Translations under genes and position numbers: made by a program
Notes under the pieces: model-generated
What the model was told of the DNA's origin: nothing
Database searches by the model: none
What the model saw: the letters and a program-made list of their open reading frames with translations, nothing else
In this document: positions 61,848 to 64,000 of the stretch, one piece after another
Position numbering within the stretch: the first letter of the stretch is position 1
How the letters are laid out: every line of letters begins with the position of its first letter
Assembly (NCBI RefSeq): GCF_003711805.1
Contig: NZ_QXCP01000010.1
Span: 125,061 to 189,060, forward strand
Source: Brachybacterium sp. EE-P12
GTDB taxonomy: Bacteria; Actinomycetota; Actinomycetes; Actinomycetales; Dermabacteraceae
Direction of reading: 5' to 3'
Length of the DNA: 64,000 nucleotides

Positions 61848-63607
61848 GCCATCTCCTCCGCGGTGATCTGGGAGTCGACGATCTCCCGGTAGGTCTCGGA
61901 GCTCGAAAGGAGCTCCTCGTGGGTGCCGCGGCCGACGATCCGGCCCTCCTCGAGCACGAGGATCTGATCCGCGGAAGTGATGGTGGAGATGCGCTGGGCG
62001 ACGATGATCGTGGTCGCCCCGCGGGTGCGGCGGGCGAGGCCCTCGCGCACCTTCGCATCGGTGGTGACGTCGAGCGCCGAGAACGAGTCGTCGAAGACGT
62101 ACACGCGCGGCGCGGCGACGAGGGTGCGGGCGATGCACAGCCGCTGGCGCTGGCCGCCGGAGACGTTCGTGCCGCCCTGCGAGACGGTGGACTCGAGGCC
62201 CCTGGCGACGTCCTCGCCCTCGCCGGTGGTCCGCTCGCGCACGAAGCCGTCGCCCTGGGCGACCTCGAGCGCCTCCCACAGCTGCGCCTCGTCGGCCGAG
62301 GGGTCGCCGAAGCGGAGGTTGTGGGCGATGGTGCCGGAGAACAGGTACGGCTTCTGCGGCACCAGGCCGACGGTCCGGGAGATGTCCGCACGGGCGAGGT
62401 CGGTGACGGGCACCCCGTCGAGCAGGACCTGGCCGTGCGTCGCGTCGTGCAGGCGCGGGATGAGGCTGACCAGGGTGGTCTTCCCGGATCCGGTCGAGCC
62501 GATGATCGCGGTGGTGCGTCCGGCCTCGGCGGTGAAGGAGATGCCGTCCAGCACCGGCGACTCGGCGCCGGGGTAGGCGAAGGTGACGTCGCGGAACTCG
62601 ACTGTCGCGCCGCCGTCGGCCGCCGGCAGCGGGACGGGGGCGGCGGGCTCGTGGAGGGTGGGGGCGGTCTCGAGCACCTCGCCGATGCGCCGGCCGGAGA
62701 TGATTGCGCGCGGGAACATCATGAACATGAAGGTGCCCATCATGACCGCCATGAGGATCTGCAGCAGGTACTGCATGAAGGCGGTCAGCGCACCGACCTC
62801 GACCAGGCCCGCGTCCACGCGGTGACCGCCGAACCAGAGCACTGCGGCGGTGGCGAGGTGGAGCACGATCGTGATCGCCGGGCCCATGAGCACGAACAGG
62901 CGGCCGATCCGCACGGAGGTGTCGGTCAGGGTCGCGTTCGCGTCGCGGAAGCGGCGCGTCTCGTGCTCCTCGCGCACGAAGGCGCGCACCACGCGGATGC
63001 CCATGATCTGCTCGCGCATGACGCCGTTGATCGCGTCGATGTTGTCCTGCATGCGCTGGAACAGCGGCATCAGGCGGGTGACGAGGAAGCCGACGATCAC
63101 CATCAGCACCGGCACGGAGACCCACACCAGCCAGGACAGACCGGGGTCCTCCTGGATCGCCATGACGATCCCGCCGATGGACATGATCGGCACCATGACC
63201 ATGAAGTTCAGGGTCATCAGCACCAGCATCTGGACCTGCTGGACGTCGTTGGTGGCGCGGGTGATGAGGGTCGGGGCGCCGTAGCGGCCCAGCTCCTCGG
63301 TGGAGAAGCGGTCCACACGGGTGTAGACGGAGCGTCGGATGTCGCGGCCCAGACCCATCGCGGCGCGCGCCCCGAACCAGACCGAGGTGATCGCGGTGAT
63401 GACCTGCACGATGGCGACCAGCAGCATGAGGCCGCCGACGCGCCAGATGTAGTCGGTGTCGCCGGTGGCGACGCCGTTGTCGATGATGTCGGCGTTGAGG
63501 CTGGGCAGGTATAGGGTCGCGAGCACGGTCGCGAGCTGGAGGACGGCGACGGCGGCCACGTGCGGCAGGTAGGGCCGCAGATGTCGCCGGATCAGGGTCC
63601 AGAGCAT
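61844..63607 (-). CDS. ABC exporter half-transporter, subunit with degenerate ATP site
   Basis: A 587-residue half-transporter with six membrane helices (about 15-330) and an ATPase domain with Walker A GSTGSGKTT and signature NVSGGQRQRL. Its Walker B VYVFDDSFSALD carries Asp instead of the catalytic Glu, the known mark of the non-hydrolysing site in heterodimeric exporters. GGGAGACCCCC precedes ATG 63607; the longer upstream frame crosses an operator-like palindrome. The exported compound is unknown; drug or lipid export is typical. Confidence 0.93.
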   Translation of the reverse strand: MLWTLIRRHLRPYLPHVAAVAVLQLATVLATLYLPSLNADIIDNGVATGDTDYIWRVGGLMLLVAIVQVITAITSVWFGARAAMGLGRDIRRSVYTRVDRFSTEELGRYGAPTLITRATNDVQQVQMLVLMTLNFMVMVPIMSIGGIVMAIQEDPGLSWLVWVSVPVLMVIVGFLVTRLMPLFQRMQDNIDAINGVMREQIMGIRVVRAFVREEHETRRFRDANATLTDTSVRIGRLFVLMGPAITIVLHLATAAVLWFGGHRVDAGLVEVGALTAFMQYLLQILMAVMMGTFMFMMFPRAIISGRRIGEVLETAPTLHEPAAPVPLPAADGGATVEFRDVTFAYPGAESPVLDGISFTAEAGRTTAIIGSTGSGKTTLVSLIPRLHDATHGQVLLDGVPVTDLARADISRTVGLVPQKPYLFSGTIAHNLRFGDPSADEAQLWEALEVAQGDGFVRERTTGEGEDVARGLESTVSQGGTNVSGGQRQRLCIARTLVAAPRVYVFDDSFSALDVTTDAKVREGLARRTRGATTIIVAQRISTITSADQILVLEEGRIVGRGTHEELLSSSETYREIVDSQITAEEMA

Positions 63608-63686
63608 GGGGGTCTCCCGGAGCAGGGGTGGTGCGGCCCGGCCGACGGGGTGAGCGGCCGGGGTCTCGTCGGAGCGTAGGAACAAG

Positions 63687-63707
63687 CGCGGACAGATCCT
63701 GTCCGCG
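63687..63707. promoter_or_regulatory. Perfect operator-like palindrome of the ABC exporter operon
   Basis: CGCGGACAG-ATC-CTGTCCGCG, 9-bp perfect arms with a 3-bp centre, 80 bp before the exporter ATG. On the minus strand TACGCT lies about 15 bp downstream as a possible -10, so the palindrome covers the -35 region. The symmetry and size fit a TetR- or MarR-type repressor site. Confidence 0.6.
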
Positions 63708-63840
63708 AGGGGCCCGGTCGGTGCGATGCGGGGCGGGCGCACGCGAGGGCTGACGGTCCATCCTGCCCCGGCAGCCCTCCTCGACGCACCCGACTTTCGG
63801 CCAGGGCGATGCGATACGCGGCACCGCGCGCCGGCACGGC

Positions 63841-63897
63841 CGGGCACCGGGCGGCACGGACGGGCACCGGGCGGCACGGACGGGCACCGGGCGGCAC
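63841..63897. repeat. 20-bp tandem repeat, nearly three units
   Basis: CGGGCACCGGGCGGCACGGA repeated at 63841, 63861 and 63881 (the last lacks its final bases). Confidence 0.9.
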
Positions 63898-63947
63898 CCC
63901 GGTCAGCGCCCCTCCAGCCCTCCAGCCCTCCGGCCCTCCAGCCCTCC

Positions 63948-64000
63948 AGCGCAGCAAAGTTGGGGGTATGCGCCGTTCATAAGCCCCACTTTGCTGCGCT
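63948..64000. repeat. Dispersed hairpin repeat, copy 4
   Basis: Arms AGCGCAGCAAAGTTGGGG (63948-63965) and CCCCACTTTGCTGCGCT (63984-64000) pair along 17 bp with a single bulged T, around an 18-nt loop. The arm reaches the window edge and may continue. It shares CAGCAAAGTTGG with copy 1 and CCCCACTT(T/C)GCTG with copy 3. Confidence 0.85.

Larger units (their letters stand above)
63608..64000. other. Upstream region of the ABC exporter with repeats
   Basis: 393 bp to the window edge without a supported gene. It holds the operator-like palindrome (63687-63707), a 20-bp tandem array (63841-63897), CCCTCCAGC repeats (about 63910-63949) and hairpin copy 4. A regulator gene may lie beyond the edge. 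Confidence 0.55.

Noticed and set aside
56433-61892. A plus-strand open frame of over 1800 codons
   Set aside because: It runs antisense over the kinase, membrane protein, monooxygenase and ABC genes, all with clear families. Very high GC content keeps such frames open by chance; the translation is only Arg/Ala/Gly/Asp-rich.

Overview
The window is very GC-rich, gene-dense DNA from an actinobacterium. The best guess is a Micrococcales member close to Brachybacterium or other Dermabacteraceae. This rests on GC content, dnaX-recR-lysC-asd gene content, GTG starts and many leaderless-looking promoters (a TANNNT box 6-8 nt before the start codon). The genus is inferred from gene content only. I see no rRNA, tRNA, CRISPR array, transposase, integrase or phage structural gene.

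Layout. 1-1871: end of a sugar ABC importer (lipoprotein tail, two permeases). 1900-3594: a two-gene accessory module, an XRE-ImmA/IrrE regulator-protease overlapping a PIN-like protein. 3689-8589: a GHMP sugar kinase, nucleotidyltransferase and phosphohexomutase operon behind a ROK repressor. 8718-12366: Kup potassium transporter, PRC-barrel protein, TetR regulator. 12386-14889: asd and lysC. 14890-17085: a nuclease-like gene bracketed by two related hairpin repeats, plus tandem repeats. 17086-19239: NAD+ synthetase. 19333-22657: second sugar importer (two permeases and a lipoprotein). 22821-24952: ABC-2 type exporter. 25008-34178: carbohydrate genes, namely a GH29 fucosidase, a 1053-residue Tat-exported multidomain protein with no catalytic family I recognise, and a GH125 mannosidase; recR and a membrane protein lie among them. 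34866-38165: dnaX with a very long low-complexity tail.

38299-49586: two uncharacterised membrane-associated proteins with a decayed VOC fragment between them, a dicarboxylate symporter, a MerR regulator facing an aldo/keto reductase that carries a textbook MerR-type promoter, an MFS transporter, a CPBP protease homologue, an alanine/glycine:sodium symporter and a second aldo/keto reductase. 49816-52208: GH43 glycosidase with an oligosaccharide permease. 52601-54819: DUF779 protein, then a carboxymuconolactone decarboxylase-like protein and an ECF41-type sigma factor preceded by an ECF41-like promoter. 54953-58268: membrane protein, histidine kinase and response regulator, all overlapping. 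58509-59672: FAD monooxygenase. 59823-63607: heterodimeric ABC exporter with a perfect operator-like palindrome upstream.

The theme is uptake and intracellular breakdown of plant or host glycans (two ABC importers without their own ATPase, an oligosaccharide symporter, GH29, GH43 and GH125 enzymes, a sugar-1-phosphate salvage operon), embedded in and splitting an otherwise conserved dnaX-recR-lysC-asd neighbourhood. The observations most worth following up are the dispersed 45-53 bp hairpin family (four copies, two flanking the nuclease-like gene), the Tat-exported putative glycosidase, the MerR promoter of the reductase, the XRE-ImmA/PIN module and the ECF41 promoter.
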